Of a stretch of 64,000 bases of DNA, positions 24,501 to 30,928 are shown one piece after another. The DNA is taken from contig NC_051097.1 of the NCBI RefSeq assembly GCF_901709675.1, positions 8,596,039 to 8,660,038 on the forward strand. The letters are read 5' to 3'. Each line of letters begins with the position of its first letter. Within the stretch, counting starts at the first letter, position 1. A model generated the notes under the pieces. The model had not been told where the DNA came from. It did no database searches and worked only from the letters and a program-made list of their open reading frames with translations. The DNA comes from Syngnathus acus. Taxonomy: Eukaryota > Chordata > Actinopteri > Syngnathiformes > Syngnathidae. A program made the translations under genes and the position numbers.

Positions 24501-26371
24501 CGGTGACATCATCGCAGTATTTGGTGATATCGATGAAGACGGCTTCTATTATGTGAGTCTTCTCAATGATCATGTATTTCGCTTTCGGGCACTGAGTCCT
24601 CCCCCCTCCTCCATAGGGTGAGATCAACGGCCACCGCGGTCTGGTTCCCTCCAACTTCCTGGAAGAAGTGCCTGACGACGTGGAGGTGTATCTGACCGAT
24701 ACGCCCTCCAACTTCCCCCCCGAGGAGCCCGCCAACCGGCTCCCCGCCAACTCTGCCGCCAGCGTCCCGGAGGGCAAACGGGTACACCATCACCATCGCC
24801 GCTCTCAGCGCTAAGGCCCTGTTGCTCATCCATTGCCCCCCTCTCCTCTCTTTGATTTCCGTCTCTCGCTTGCTCCACGTGTGTGTGCCTCCATCGTGTG
24901 TGTTTCTTGTCCGTGTGGTGGCTGTGGTGACCGACTAACAACCCTCCCCCCTCCCCCTTCCTGCTCTGTCACCGTCGGGAACAAGGGGGCGACCAAAACC
25001 AAAAACAATCGAGTGTAACACCTTTCTGAGTCTCAGAGAAAGGAAGAAGCAAAGCCTGACGTGGACAGAGAGAGAGAGAGAATAGACTCTGCGGGGGGAT
25101 GGGGAGGGGGACGGGGGGGTTCTTGCATGCTTGAGGACTCATTCCTTCCATTTGTACCTCTTTGCACTGAAACACAAAAATCTCATTGTGGTTATTGTGT
25201 ATGGCAACAATAATGACAAGTGCTTTAATAACACCTACACTGAACAACAAAAAAATATCATTGGAGAACAAAAAAACAAAAAGCATGCCTTTTTCATACA
25301 GTTCCATTTTCTAATGACTCTTGACTGTTGTGTTTCCCGAAAAGAGGCTTTGTTTCTTTTGTGTATGTTGCACACACATCAATCTATTTTTCAGCTCTGT
25401 TTTGAGGCCAAAATTAACGGAAGCACATCCCGACTGTATTGTTACAAAGGAACAATAAAAGAAATGAGAAGAAAGAGAGAAAAAAAATTGGATATTAAAA
25501 ACCTTTTTTGGCGCTCTCTGTGTTGTTGTGTGTGTCAATGTTTTCATTGTGGTGCATTGTGGTCTGTGGGTTCTTTCTGATGGTGACTTACGCTGCTACA
25601 TTTTCTTCCTTATTTTTTTTTTTCATTTTCTCCCTCTCACCCTGCTTGTCCAAAATAAAAAAAAATTAAAAGAAATTCATCTCACCCCCCCTACAGTAAG
25701 TCAACAACTTGAGATACCAAACTAGCAGCTCAAATGCGCTCCAGCTTGAGGTCACAGAGTTTTTTTTTTTTTTTTTAAATAACACGATACTGTCTCCCAA
25801 ACAAAAGTGTGCATCAGGCTAACGCATTTAGAAGACAAGCCATGGTATCTCCAGTTGTGTCCTTGGGTGTTGTACTTGATGAGTTCCATCATGGCCGACT
25901 GGTGGCGGACTCTTCCGGCTTTGTCAAACAACTTCTTCCTCAGTGTTTCCACAACATCTATCCTTTTGTTCAAACATGCAAATTTTAAATAGACGTCTCC
26001 TGAGATAGGTTCCAGCTCAAAATGAACATCGGACCCTTCTATGTGGACTGTTTTCTGTTAAAACAATCACGACCTCTAGGAACTTGGAGACAACATTGTA
26101 CTCTCCAACACGTCCTTGCTTTCCTCCCCATGGCATCTCTCCTCAGATCACCACGGAAACGCTGGTCGATAACGACGTCACGCCCGTCCGAGCGCCGTCC
26201 CCGATCGTCCGCCCGCTGCTGCCGGGCACCATGCGACCCCTCAGCCCGACGAGAGGACCAACCAGCCTTCCCCTGGACCTGCGGGACCATCAAGATTTTG
26301 CAAACAAAAAAAAGAAAGGACTCCTCTCCAAGGGGAAGAAGTTACTCAAGCGACTGTCCCCTGCCAAATAA
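365..26371 (+). CDS. rimbp2: RIM-binding protein 2, 5'-partial, 24 exons in window
   Basis: Presynaptic active-zone scaffold; in the family its SH3 domains bind PxxP motifs in RIM and voltage-gated Ca2+ channels. Joined exons: 365-508, 2432-2569, 12664-12753, 13796-13918, 14532-14618, 15797-15847, 16031-16054, 16445-16649, 17276-17433, 17560-17639, 17709-17818, 18400-19215, 20169-20320, 20601-21347, 21420-21575, 21794-21940, 22729-22831, 22976-23089, 23721-23884, 23951-24119, 24190-24290, 24481-24552, 24617-24781, 26147-26371. All phases agree, giving 1446 codons plus stop. Order by residue: coiled coil 1-290, SH3-1 about 355-420, FN3 about 490-580, 585-670 and 678-770, His/Pro-rich linker about 775-880, acidic Ser-rich segment near 1035-1065, SH3-2 about 1165-1230, SH3-3 about 1276-1340, basic tail. 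Diagnostic strings are [44 protein letters not shown] and DEDGFYYGE. The N terminus lies left of the window and no start codon is assigned. Confidence 0.95.
509..2431. other. rimbp2 intron
   Basis: No gene recognised. A strong acceptor-like tract before 798 opens an 11-codon frame ending at TAG 831-833; it is treated as doubtful (see findings). Confidence 0.6.
2432..2569 (+). CDS. rimbp2: rimbp2 exon: coiled coil
   Basis: 46 codons, phase 0/0, acceptor gtttcag, donor CTG|gtaaat. It contains the heptad-rich stretch [20 protein letters not shown]. Confidence 0.88.
4500..4922 (+). promoter_or_regulatory. candidate internal promoter / alternative rimbp2 first exon
   Basis: A CpG- and GA-rich block in otherwise AT-rich intron: G-rich start, a GAGAGA tract about 4755-4780, CTG/CAG repeats (4805-4835), then sequence ending CGCG|gtaaat at 4919, a plausible donor. 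The only ATG near its end (4893) hits TAG after four codons, so any exon would be 5' UTR. Inference from composition only. Confidence 0.25.
7163..7176 (+). promoter_or_regulatory. CTCF-like motif
   Basis: CCACTAGAGGGAGC agrees with the CTCF core (CCANNAGRKGGCR) at nearly all positions. Judged by eye. Confidence 0.35.
7230..7345 (+). repeat. degenerate teleost retroelement/3'-tail repeat
   Basis: Fragments such as gattggctggcgactagtcc, ggtcagctcca and aaaatggatgg follow the order of a very abundant teleost dispersed repeat (3' tail of non-LTR or SINE type). It explains much of the 154-codon open frame at 7021-7485. Confidence 0.5.
12196..12237. repeat. AATAT microsatellite
   Basis: Tandem AATAT pentamers, about eight copies. 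Confidence 0.9.
12664..12753 (+). CDS. rimbp2: rimbp2 exon: coiled coil
   Basis: 30 codons, phase 0/0, acceptor cctcaacag, donor CAG|gtgatg. It reads [20 protein letters not shown] and follows a 10-kb intron. Confidence 0.88.
12754..13795. other. rimbp2 intron with two simple repeats
   Basis: It contains a (CA) run at about 12930-12946 and a TATACG/TATACA-rich run at about 13125-13245. No gene seen. Confidence 0.7.
13796..13918 (+). CDS. rimbp2: rimbp2 exon: coiled coil
   Basis: 41 codons, phase 0/0, acceptor cgtag, donor AAG|gtgaga. It contains [19 protein letters not shown], continuing the helical region. Confidence 0.88.
14532..14618 (+). CDS. rimbp2: rimbp2 exon: coiled coil
   Basis: 29 codons, phase 0/0, acceptor ttggacag, donor AAG|gtatgg. 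[15 protein letters not shown] aligns with the first coiled-coil segment of short mammalian RIMBP2 isoforms. Confidence 0.9.
14619..15796. other. rimbp2 intron, AT-rich
   Basis: An alternating TA-rich run lies at about 15095-15185. Nothing else recognised. Confidence 0.7.
15797..15847 (+). CDS. rimbp2: rimbp2 exon: coiled coil
   Basis: 17 codons, phase 0/0, acceptor gtccag, donor GAG|gtaagt. [17 protein letters not shown] matches the conserved mammalian segment ending AVQLLE. Confidence 0.92.
16031..16054 (+). CDS. rimbp2: rimbp2 candidate 24-nt microexon
   Basis: Eight codons (NNHSRMFQ), phase 0/0, with a strong polypyrimidine tract and aacag acceptor and a CAG|gtattc donor. Including or skipping it keeps the frame. 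The flanking exons align directly with mammalian RIMBP2 without it, so it is probably an alternatively spliced insert in the coiled coil. A TGC-containing stretch lies about 40 nt upstream of the acceptor, as seen at SRRM4-dependent neural microexons; that regulatory link is inference. Confidence 0.6.
16075..16094. repeat. C20 homopolymer
   Basis: Twenty consecutive C just downstream of the microexon donor. Confidence 0.95.
16445..16649 (+). CDS. rimbp2: rimbp2 exon: end of coiled coil and linker
   Basis: 68 codons plus 1 nt (phase 0 in, 1 out). [17 protein letters not shown] is homologous to the mammalian coiled-coil end, followed by a linker. Acceptor caaag, donor GCAG|gtaggc. Confidence 0.92.
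16650..17275. other. rimbp2 intron
   Basis: No gene or repeat recognised. Confidence 0.6.
17276..17433 (+). CDS. rimbp2: rimbp2 exon: linker before SH3-1
   Basis: 158 nt, phase 1 in, 0 out. It encodes a Ser/Thr/Pro-rich linker ([17 protein letters not shown]) with no recognisable fold. Acceptor tctcccag, donor GCG|gtgagt. Confidence 0.85.
17560..17639 (+). CDS. rimbp2: rimbp2 exon: start of SH3-1
   Basis: 80 nt, phase 0 in, 2 out. [13 protein letters not shown] opens the first SH3 domain, including its ALYDY-equivalent strand. Donor TACAG|gtgagg. Confidence 0.93.
17709..17818 (+). CDS. rimbp2: rimbp2 exon: SH3-1 core
   Basis: 110 nt, phase 2 in, 1 out. [17 protein letters not shown] and MDDDGFYEG form the RT loop and the distal strands of SH3-1. 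Confidence 0.95.
17819..18399. other. rimbp2 intron
   Basis: It holds a short (CA/CG) run near 18180-18197. Nothing else recognised. Confidence 0.6.
18400..19215 (+). CDS. rimbp2: rimbp2 long exon: end of SH3-1, FN3-1, FN3-2
   Basis: 816 nt, phase 1 in, 1 out, the largest exon of the gene. It completes SH3-1 ([17 protein letters not shown]), then a low-complexity linker, FN3-1 from [20 protein letters not shown], and FN3-2 from [20 protein letters not shown] to [14 protein letters not shown]. The FN3 pair is the most conserved block seen here. Confidence 0.96.
19216..20168. other. rimbp2 intron
   Basis: No gene or clear repeat recognised. Confidence 0.6.
20169..20320 (+). CDS. rimbp2: rimbp2 exon: FN3-3, first half
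   Basis: 152 nt, phase 1 in, 0 out. [19 protein letters not shown] and [10 protein letters not shown] give the first strands of the third FN3 domain; [17 protein letters not shown] matches the family. Confidence 0.95.
20507..20520 (-). promoter_or_regulatory. CTCF-like motif (reverse)
   Basis: CTGCCCTCTGGTGA, reverse complement TCACCAGAGGGCAG. It lies in the intron upstream of the His/Pro-rich exon. Confidence 0.35.
20601..21347 (+). CDS. rimbp2: rimbp2 exon: end of FN3-3 and His/Pro-rich linker
   Basis: 249 codons, phase 0/0. It finishes FN3-3 ([16 protein letters not shown]). A linker follows dominated by His, Pro and Gln (genomic about 20780-21080, with many HPH and PHP repeats). The conserved segment [11 protein letters not shown] and [14 protein letters not shown] closes the exon. 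The donor is AAG|gtctga, and the stop TGA overlaps the donor if the intron is read through. The strong composition bias opens overlapping frames on both strands, which I treat as shadows. Confidence 0.93.
21420..21575 (+). CDS. rimbp2: rimbp2 exon: acidic/basic linker
   Basis: 52 codons, phase 0/0, acceptor catttcag, donor CCG|gtatgt. An acidic run ([10 protein letters not shown]) is followed by RRRRR and [14 protein letters not shown], the last being conserved in RIMBP2. Confidence 0.92.
21794..21940 (+). CDS. rimbp2: rimbp2 exon: [17 protein letters not shown] segment
   Basis: 49 codons, phase 0/0. It contains the highly conserved RIMBP2 string [20 protein letters not shown]. The acceptor (gtcaaaag) has a poor pyrimidine tract and is the weakest 3' splice site in the gene. 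The donor is AAG|gtgcag. Confidence 0.9.
22075..22345. repeat. degenerate DNA-transposon remnant
   Basis: acagtggaacctcc at the left and ccattgagatgaatag and aatccgttccag at the right resemble parts of a widespread teleost mariner-type MITE. The ends are not clean and no target duplication was found. Confidence 0.35.
22413..22426 (-). promoter_or_regulatory. CTCF-like motif (reverse)
   Basis: CTGCCATCTAGTGG, reverse complement CCACTAGATGGCAG, a close match to the CTCF core. Confidence 0.4.
22729..22831 (+). CDS. rimbp2: rimbp2 exon: basic linker
   Basis: 103 nt, phase 0 in, 1 out. It reads [20 protein letters not shown] and is poorly conserved. Acceptor attgtag, donor ATCG|gtcagt. Confidence 0.85.
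22976..23089 (+). CDS. rimbp2: rimbp2 exon: linker
   Basis: 114 nt, phase 1 in, 1 out, reading [20 protein letters not shown] then an Arg/Gly-rich stretch. It has no domain and may be an optional exon because it is phase-symmetric. Confidence 0.75.
23090..23720. other. rimbp2 intron
   Basis: No gene recognised. It ends in a long A-rich run before the acceptor. Confidence 0.6.
23721..23884 (+). CDS. rimbp2: rimbp2 exon: SH3-2, first half
   Basis: 164 nt, phase 1 in, 0 out. [20 protein letters not shown] followed by [11 protein letters not shown] is the start of the second SH3 domain. Confidence 0.95.
23951..24119 (+). CDS. rimbp2: rimbp2 exon: SH3-2, second half
   Basis: 169 nt, phase 0 in, 1 out. 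[12 protein letters not shown] and [11 protein letters not shown] complete SH3-2; the linker [12 protein letters not shown] follows. The upstream intron is only 66 nt. Confidence 0.95.
24190..24290 (+). CDS. rimbp2: rimbp2 exon: SH3-3, first part
   Basis: 101 nt, phase 1 in, 0 out. A basic linker is followed by [20 protein letters not shown], the start of the third SH3 domain. Confidence 0.95.
24481..24552 (+). CDS. rimbp2: rimbp2 exon: SH3-3, middle
   Basis: 24 codons, phase 0/0: [20 protein letters not shown] and GFYY. Confidence 0.95.
24617..24781 (+). CDS. rimbp2: rimbp2 exon: end of SH3-3 and tail
   Basis: 55 codons to a CGG|gtacac donor. [20 protein letters not shown] ends SH3-3. The upstream intron is 64 nt. 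If the donor is not used, translation runs 10 more codons to TAA at 24812-24814, giving a short, His/Arg-rich C-terminus. Confidence 0.93.
24782..24814 (+). CDS. rimbp2: rimbp2 alternative short C-terminus (read-through of donor)
   Basis: In-frame extension [10 protein letters not shown] then TAA. Mammalian RIMBP2 also ends shortly after the homologous KR. AATAAA signals at 25454-25459 and 25654-25659 could serve this isoform. No transcript evidence is available here. Confidence 0.5.
   Translation, partial: VHHHHRRSQR
24815..26146 (+). other. rimbp2 last intron / possible 3' UTR of the short isoform
   Basis: If the donor at 24782 is skipped this is 3' UTR, with AATAAA at 25454-25459 and 25654-25659. 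Otherwise it is an intron. A T-run at about 25621 and a remnant of a dispersed repeat near 26011 are present. Confidence 0.5.
26147..26371 (+). CDS. rimbp2: rimbp2 terminal coding exon, long basic C-terminus
   Basis: 74 codons plus TAA, phase 0 in, acceptor ctcctcag. It encodes a Pro-rich segment ([20 protein letters not shown]) and ends [19 protein letters not shown], a strongly basic tail. Splicing from 24781 keeps the frame, and the tail resembles that of long vertebrate RIMBP2 isoforms. Confidence 0.85.
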   Translation: MTTETLVDNDVTPVRAPSPIVRPLLPGTMRPLSPTRGPTSLPLDLRDHQDFANKKKKGLLSKGKKLLKRLSPAK

Positions 26372-27689
26372 AAATGTACAGTGTAGCCGCTCGACATTCT
26401 GATTTTCTCCGGGACTGAGCTTCGTTCAGTTCCTCTGTTTTCCAAATCGATGACGTTCTGTATAGTGCCAAAATTGACCACAAAAAACACATTACTGTGA
26501 TGTATTTTTAATCAAGAGATTCTTTTCATGACATATATTTAAGTTTTGCTGAGAAACTATTCATGCAGGGTACCTGGGAATGGTTACATACCGTGTCCTG
26601 TATATTTTGCTTGGGTTGAAAAAGTGATACAAGCTGCTAACGTGACGGGCTCTATTTTTTGTCACGACGTAAATCTAGCGTGGCGTGTAGCGTTTCCCTG
26701 CGCGGAGGCCAATTTGGCAAATATGCGCAGGCTGGCGGATCTGTGAGCGGGAGGGCTGCGCCGACGAGGGCGTGATCACAGTCGACCTCAAATTGACCAA
26801 AATCGAGTGAGAACTGGTGCAGACCAGTTTTTAGACGTGATCTGAACGCTCATACTTATCCCAAGGACACAGTTTGGTAAAAACCCGTCTGCCAAATTGC
26901 CAAACACGCCTTAGACCGGAACAACAATCAGGCGCAGGTGCGTCCCCGACGGAAATAGAGCCCTAAGGCTTTATTCAGTGCAATATTGTATACAGGCGGT
27001 AGCATATGTGGTAAGGAAAGAGTTATTAAGAATGATTTGAAATCATGACGCATTCATGCAAAAAGAGCTTTTGGAGCACCAGGCGAGCCTCTCAGTGGCC
27101 TTTACCAAAACAGCATGTGTGATGTTTCTTGTTTGAGTTGTTTTGTCATCTTTGAAAGTCAAATCATAGCAGTTGGCTTCATAATTATTTGTACAATGAC
27201 ATCATTGGAGCTTCAAATCAAAATGTAAAGTTTTTTTGACGTGATTTGAAGGAATGACATGTCTTATTCGATGCAAAATGTATTTTTTGTTGCACAAGGT
27301 TGTATGACGCTTACAAAGTAATATGTTTTATGTGCTGATTTTTTTTTAAATGCTTTTTTCTTCATATCAAATGTTGTCAAGTGATGTAATTCATTTGTCA
27401 TCATATTGGCAAAAATATTTAATACAAGCAGAAGGCCACGTTAAAACCTTGTTAAATGGACAAATCAAAAGGGTTGGTTGTGTGAGTAAAAAAAAAAAAT
27501 CACTTCTTTTAAGTGAAGTTTTTCTAGCTGACATTTATTTACACTGTGTACAGATCACTACTTTTCCTTATACCCTTATACACAATCTTGCGCTGTTTAC
27601 TAGGTAGTGGTAAACAAGGCAGCCATGATTGTTAACCAGCTCACTCGTAAAGAGGCAAGTCGCCGGGTGCTGGTGCAATCCCCGACCAT
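26372..27689 (+). other. rimbp2 3' flank (probable 3' UTR)
   Basis: No coding exon. It contains the 317-bp MITE at 26647-26963. An AATAAA overlaps the stop codon (26367-26372) but would leave almost no 3' UTR. The true polyadenylation site is not obvious. Confidence 0.5.
26647..26963. mobile_element. 317-bp MITE with GGGCTCTATTT termini
   Basis: It starts GGGCTCTATTT and ends AAATAGAGCCC, perfect 11-bp inverted ends. Internal sequence (aatctagcgtggcg, cgcaggtgcgtc) resembles a GC-rich MITE family common in teleosts. No coding capacity. A target-site duplication was not found, so the superfamily is unassigned. Confidence 0.6.
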
Positions 27690-27936
27690 TTATGGTTAGG
27701 GTTGGAGTTAGAGTTAGGGTTAGGGTTTATGGTTAGGGGTTGGGGTTGGGGTTAGGGGTTAGGGTTAGGGTTGGGGTTAGGATTAGAGTTGGGGTTAGGG
27801 TTAGGATAACCCTAACCCCAACCCTAACTCTAACTATCGAATAGGATAAATGCCAAATAGTGGGGTTAGGGGTTAGCCTAACCCCTAACCCCTAACCCCA
27901 ACCCCTAACCCTAACCCCTAACCCTAACCCCACTGT
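27690..27936. repeat. telomere-like repeats in head-to-head orientation
   Basis: TTAGGG variants run to about 27805, then switch at ttaggataaccctaac to CCCTAA variants (27806-27836). After an interval of tRNA-unit sequence, a second TTAGGG to CCCTAA switch occurs at about 27875. Flanking pieces (gaataggataaatgcc and ggcatttcctattcg) are themselves inverted. Confidence 0.85.
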
Positions 27937-28003
27937 TTGGCATTTCCTATTCGGTTGTGAGCTGCTCGATGAAACCACATACCTTCAATACTGTAGTAAC
28001 CAT

Positions 28004-28073
28004 GTTTGCATAGTGTAGTGGTTAGTGCTCTGCACTCTGACCCCAGTGACCCCGGTTCGAATCTCAGTAAGAC
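28004..28073 (+). pseudogene. tRNA-Gln-like copy 1
   Basis: It aligns along its length with tRNA-Gln, with loop CTCTGAC in the anticodon position. Acceptor and anticodon stems are mispaired, so it is not a working tRNA. The B-box GGTTCGAATC is intact. Confidence 0.65.
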
Positions 28074-28219
28074 CTCAAGTATTTTATCCTGGAAAAATTT
28101 GCAACATAGTTGCTTGTGTGCTGCCCCAGAAAACCATTTTGGCATTTATCTATTCTTAGCTACTATTTGCTTGTTAGCTGCTCGATAAAACCATATACCT
28201 TCCACACCATACAAGCCAG

Positions 28220-28289
28220 TCTTCCATAGTGTAGTGGTTAGTGCTCTGCACTCTGAACCCAGCAACCCCAGTTCAAATCTCAGGGAGGC
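28220..28289 (+). pseudogene. tRNA-Gln-like copy 2
   Basis: The anticodon loop CTCTGAA (CUG) is kept and the acceptor stem is partly paired (TCTTCCA with GGGAGGC, about 5 of 7). The anticodon and T stems have mismatches. Confidence 0.65.
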
Positions 28290-28435
28290 TTCAAGTATTT
28301 TATCCTGGAAAGATTTGCAACATAGTTGCTTGTGTGCTGCACCAGAAAACCATTTTGGCATTTATCTATTCTTAGCTACTATTCGCTTGTTAGCTGCTTG
28401 ATAAAACCATATACCTTCCACACCCTACAAGCCTG

Positions 28436-28505
28436 TCTTCCATAGTGTAGTGGTTAGTGCTCTGCACTCTGAACCCAGCAACCCCAGTTCGAATCTCAGG
28501 GAGGC
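28436..28505 (+). pseudogene. tRNA-Gln-like copy 3
   Basis: Nearly identical to copy 2 but with TTCGAAT in the T loop. Loop CTCTGAA. Confidence 0.65.
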
Positions 28506-28651
28506 CTCAAGTATTTTATCCTGGAAGAATTTGCAACATAGTTGCTCGTGTGCTGCACCAGAAAACCATTTTGGCATTTATCTATTCTTAGCTACTATTC
28601 GCTTGTTAGCTGCTTGATAAAACCATATACCATCCACACCATACAAGCCAG

Positions 28652-28721
28652 TCTTCCATAGTGTAGTGGTTAGTGCTCTGCACTGTGAGCCCAGCGACCC
28701 TGGTTCGAATCTCAGGGTGAC
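28652..28721 (+). pseudogene. tRNA-Gln-like copy 4
   Basis: The most diverged forward copy (CTGTGAG in the anticodon loop). Its unit runs into the telomere-like array. Confidence 0.6.
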
Positions 28722-28800
28722 ATCAACTGTTTTATCCTGGAAAATTTTTCAACATAGTTGCTCGTGTGCTGCCCCATAAAACCATATACCTCCCTAAACC

Positions 28801-30127
28801 TTAGGGTTAGGTTGGAGCTACGGTTAGGGTTAGAGCTAGGGTTAGGTTTAGAGCTAGGGTTAGGGTTAGGGTTTGAGCTAGGGTTAGGGCTAGGGTTAGG
28901 GTTAGGGTTTGGGTTTGAGCTAGGGTTAGGGTTAGAGCTAGGGTTAGGGTTAGGGTTAGGGTTTGAGGTAGGGTTAGGGTTAGAGCTAGGGTTAGAGCTA
29001 GGGTTAGGGTTAGAGCTAGGGTTAGGGTTAGAGCTAGGGTTAGGGTTAGACCTAGGGTTAGGGTTAGAGCTAGAGCTAGAGCTAGAGCTAGGGTTAGGGT
29101 TAGAGCTAGAGTTAGGGTTAGGGTTTGAGCTAGGGTTAGGGCTAGGGTTAGGGTTTGGGTTTGAGCTAGAGTTAGGGTTAGAGCTAGGGTTAGGGTTAGA
29201 GCTAGGATTAGGGTTAGGGTTAGGGTTAGGGTTAGGGCTAGGGCTAGGGTTAGGGTTAGGGTTAGGGTTTGGGTTTGAGCTAGAGTTAGGGTTAGAGCTA
29301 GGGTTAGGGTTAGAGCTAGGATTAGGGTTAGGGTTAGGGTTAGACCTAGGGTTAGGGTTAGAGCTAGAGCTAGAGCTAGAGCTAGAGCTAGAGCTAGAGC
29401 TAGAGCTAGGGTTAGGGTTAGGGTTAGGGTTAGGGTTAGAGCTAGGGTTAGGGTTAGAGCGAGGGTTAGGGTTAGGGTTAGGGTTAGGGTTAGGGTTAGG
29501 GTTTGGGTTTGAGCTAGAGTTAGGGTTAGAGCTAGGGTTAGGGTTAGAGCTAGGATTAGGGTTAGGGTTAGGGTTAGACCTAGGGTTAGGGTTAGAGCTA
29601 GAGCTAGAGCTAGGGTTAGGGTTAGGGTTAGGGTTAGGGTTAGAGCTAGAGTTAGGGTTAGGGTTAGAGCGAGGGTTAGGGTTACGGTTAGGGTTTGAGC
29701 TAGGGTTAGGGTTTGAGCTAGGGTTAGGGTTGGAGCTAGGGTTAGGGTTAGGGTGAGAGCTAGGATAAGGGTTAGGGTGAGAGCTAGGATAAGGGTTAGG
29801 GTGAGAGCTAGGATAAGGGTTAGGGTTAGAGCGAGGGTTAGGGTTACGGTTAGGGTTAGGGTTTGAGCTAGGGTTAGGGTTGGAGCTAGGGTTAGGGTTA
29901 GGGTGAGAGCTAGGATAAGGGTTAGGGTGAGAGCTAGGATAAGGGTTAGGGTTAGAGCGAGGGTTAGGGTTACGGTTAGGGTTAGGGTTTGAGCTAGGGT
30001 TAGGGTTTGAGCTAGGGTTAGGGTTGGAGCTAGGGTTAGGGTTAGAGCTAGGATAAGGGTTAGGGTGAGAGCTAGGATAAGGGTTAGGGTTAGAGCTAGG
30101 GTTAGGGTTTGAGCTAGGGTTAGGGCT
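28801..30127 (+). repeat. degenerate TTAGGG array, about 1.33 kb
   Basis: Continuous TTAGGG with regular GAGCTAGGG, TTTGAGCTAGGG and GCTAGAGCTAGA variants. Blocks recur, giving higher-order structure: the run from ggtttgggtttgagctagag through taggattaggg occurs near 29152, 29268 and 29505. Variant lengths are multiples of three, which leaves open frames on both strands that are not genes. Confidence 0.95.
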
Positions 30128-30139
30128 AAAATAACTGTG

Positions 30140-30430
30140 GTCTCCCTGATATTCGAACTGGGGTCGCTGGGTTCAGAGTGCAGAGCACTAACCACTAGAC
30201 CAGGGGTCACCAACTCCGGTCCTCAAGGGCGCCAATCCAGCCTGTTTTAGATGTATCCCCCCTGCAACACACCTGATTCAAATAATCAGGATCGATATCA
30301 GCCTTAATAGAGCTTGCTGATGAGCTGATCATTTGAATCAGGTGTGTTGTTGCAGGGCTGCACCTAAAACAGGCTGGATTGGCGCCCTTGAGGACCGGAG
30401 TTGGTGACCCCTGCACTAGACTATGGAAGA
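30140..30430 (-). pseudogene. tRNA-Gln-like copy split by a MITE
   Basis: Reads as 30140-30200 plus 30422-30430 on the - strand, with the CTCTGAA loop. The insertion 30201-30413 and its target duplication lie between. Confidence 0.65.
30201..30413. mobile_element. 213-bp hAT-type MITE with 8-bp target duplication
   Basis: It begins caggggtcaccaactccggt and ends with the exact inverse (accggagttggtgacccctg). It is flanked on both sides by CACTAGAC (30193-30200 and 30414-30421). The inner parts are also inverted (ctgattcaaat and atttgaatcag), so it is near-palindromic. Ends starting CAGGGGTC and an 8-bp duplication fit the hAT superfamily. No transposase. Confidence 0.92.
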
Positions 30431-30569
30431 CTGGCTTGTATGGTGTGGAAGGTATATGGTTTTATCGAGCAGCTAACAAGCGAACAGCTCAAAGATAAAT
30501 GCCAAAATGGTTTTCTGGGGCAGCACCAAGCACCTATGTTGCAATTTTTTCCAGGATAAAATAACAGTG

Positions 30570-30639
30570 GTCTCCCTGATATTCGAACTGGGGTCGCTGG
30601 GTTCAGAGTGCAGAGCACTAACCACTAGACTATGGAAGA
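30570..30639 (-). pseudogene. tRNA-Gln-like copy
   Basis: Intact copy of the same type, CTCTGAA loop, with TTCGAAT in the T loop. Confidence 0.65.
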
Positions 30640-30779
30640 CTGGCTTGTATGGTGTGGAAGGTATATGGTTTTATCGAGCAGCTAACAAGCGAATAGCTGA
30701 ATAGATAAATGCCAAAATGGTTTTCTGGGGCAGCACCAAGCAACTATGTTGCAAATTTTTCCAGGATAAAAAGCTTGAG

Positions 30780-30849
30780 ATCCCACAGAGATGTGAACTT
30801 GCATCACTGGGTTCTAAGTGCAGAGCACTAACCATTACACTAAGCAAAC
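30780..30849 (-). pseudogene. tRNA-Gln-like copy, diverged
   Basis: Recognised by position and by aagtgcagagcactaacca; otherwise heavily mutated. Confidence 0.5.
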
Positions 30850-30928
30850 ATGTTGACTACAACATTGAAGGTATATGGTTTCATCAAGCTGCTCACAACC
30901 GAATAGTGATAAATGCCAAAATAGTTGA

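Larger units (their letters stand above)
27937..28800 (+). repeat. 216-bp tandem repeat array, four units
   Basis: Four copies with tRNA-like segments starting at 28004, 28220, 28436 and 28652, exactly 216 bp apart. Each unit carries tagtgtagtgg (A-box-like), GGTTCGAATC or a variant (B-box-like), a TTTT about 10 bp after the tRNA-like end, and a shared tail (tttatcctgg, ttgcaacatagttgct, ggcatttatctattc). Confidence 0.92.

Noticed and set aside
28758-30213. 332- and 468-codon open frames across the telomere-like array on both strands
   Set aside because: They are Leu/Gly or Leu/Thr dipeptide strings forced by a hexamer repeat whose variants are multiples of three. Not genes.
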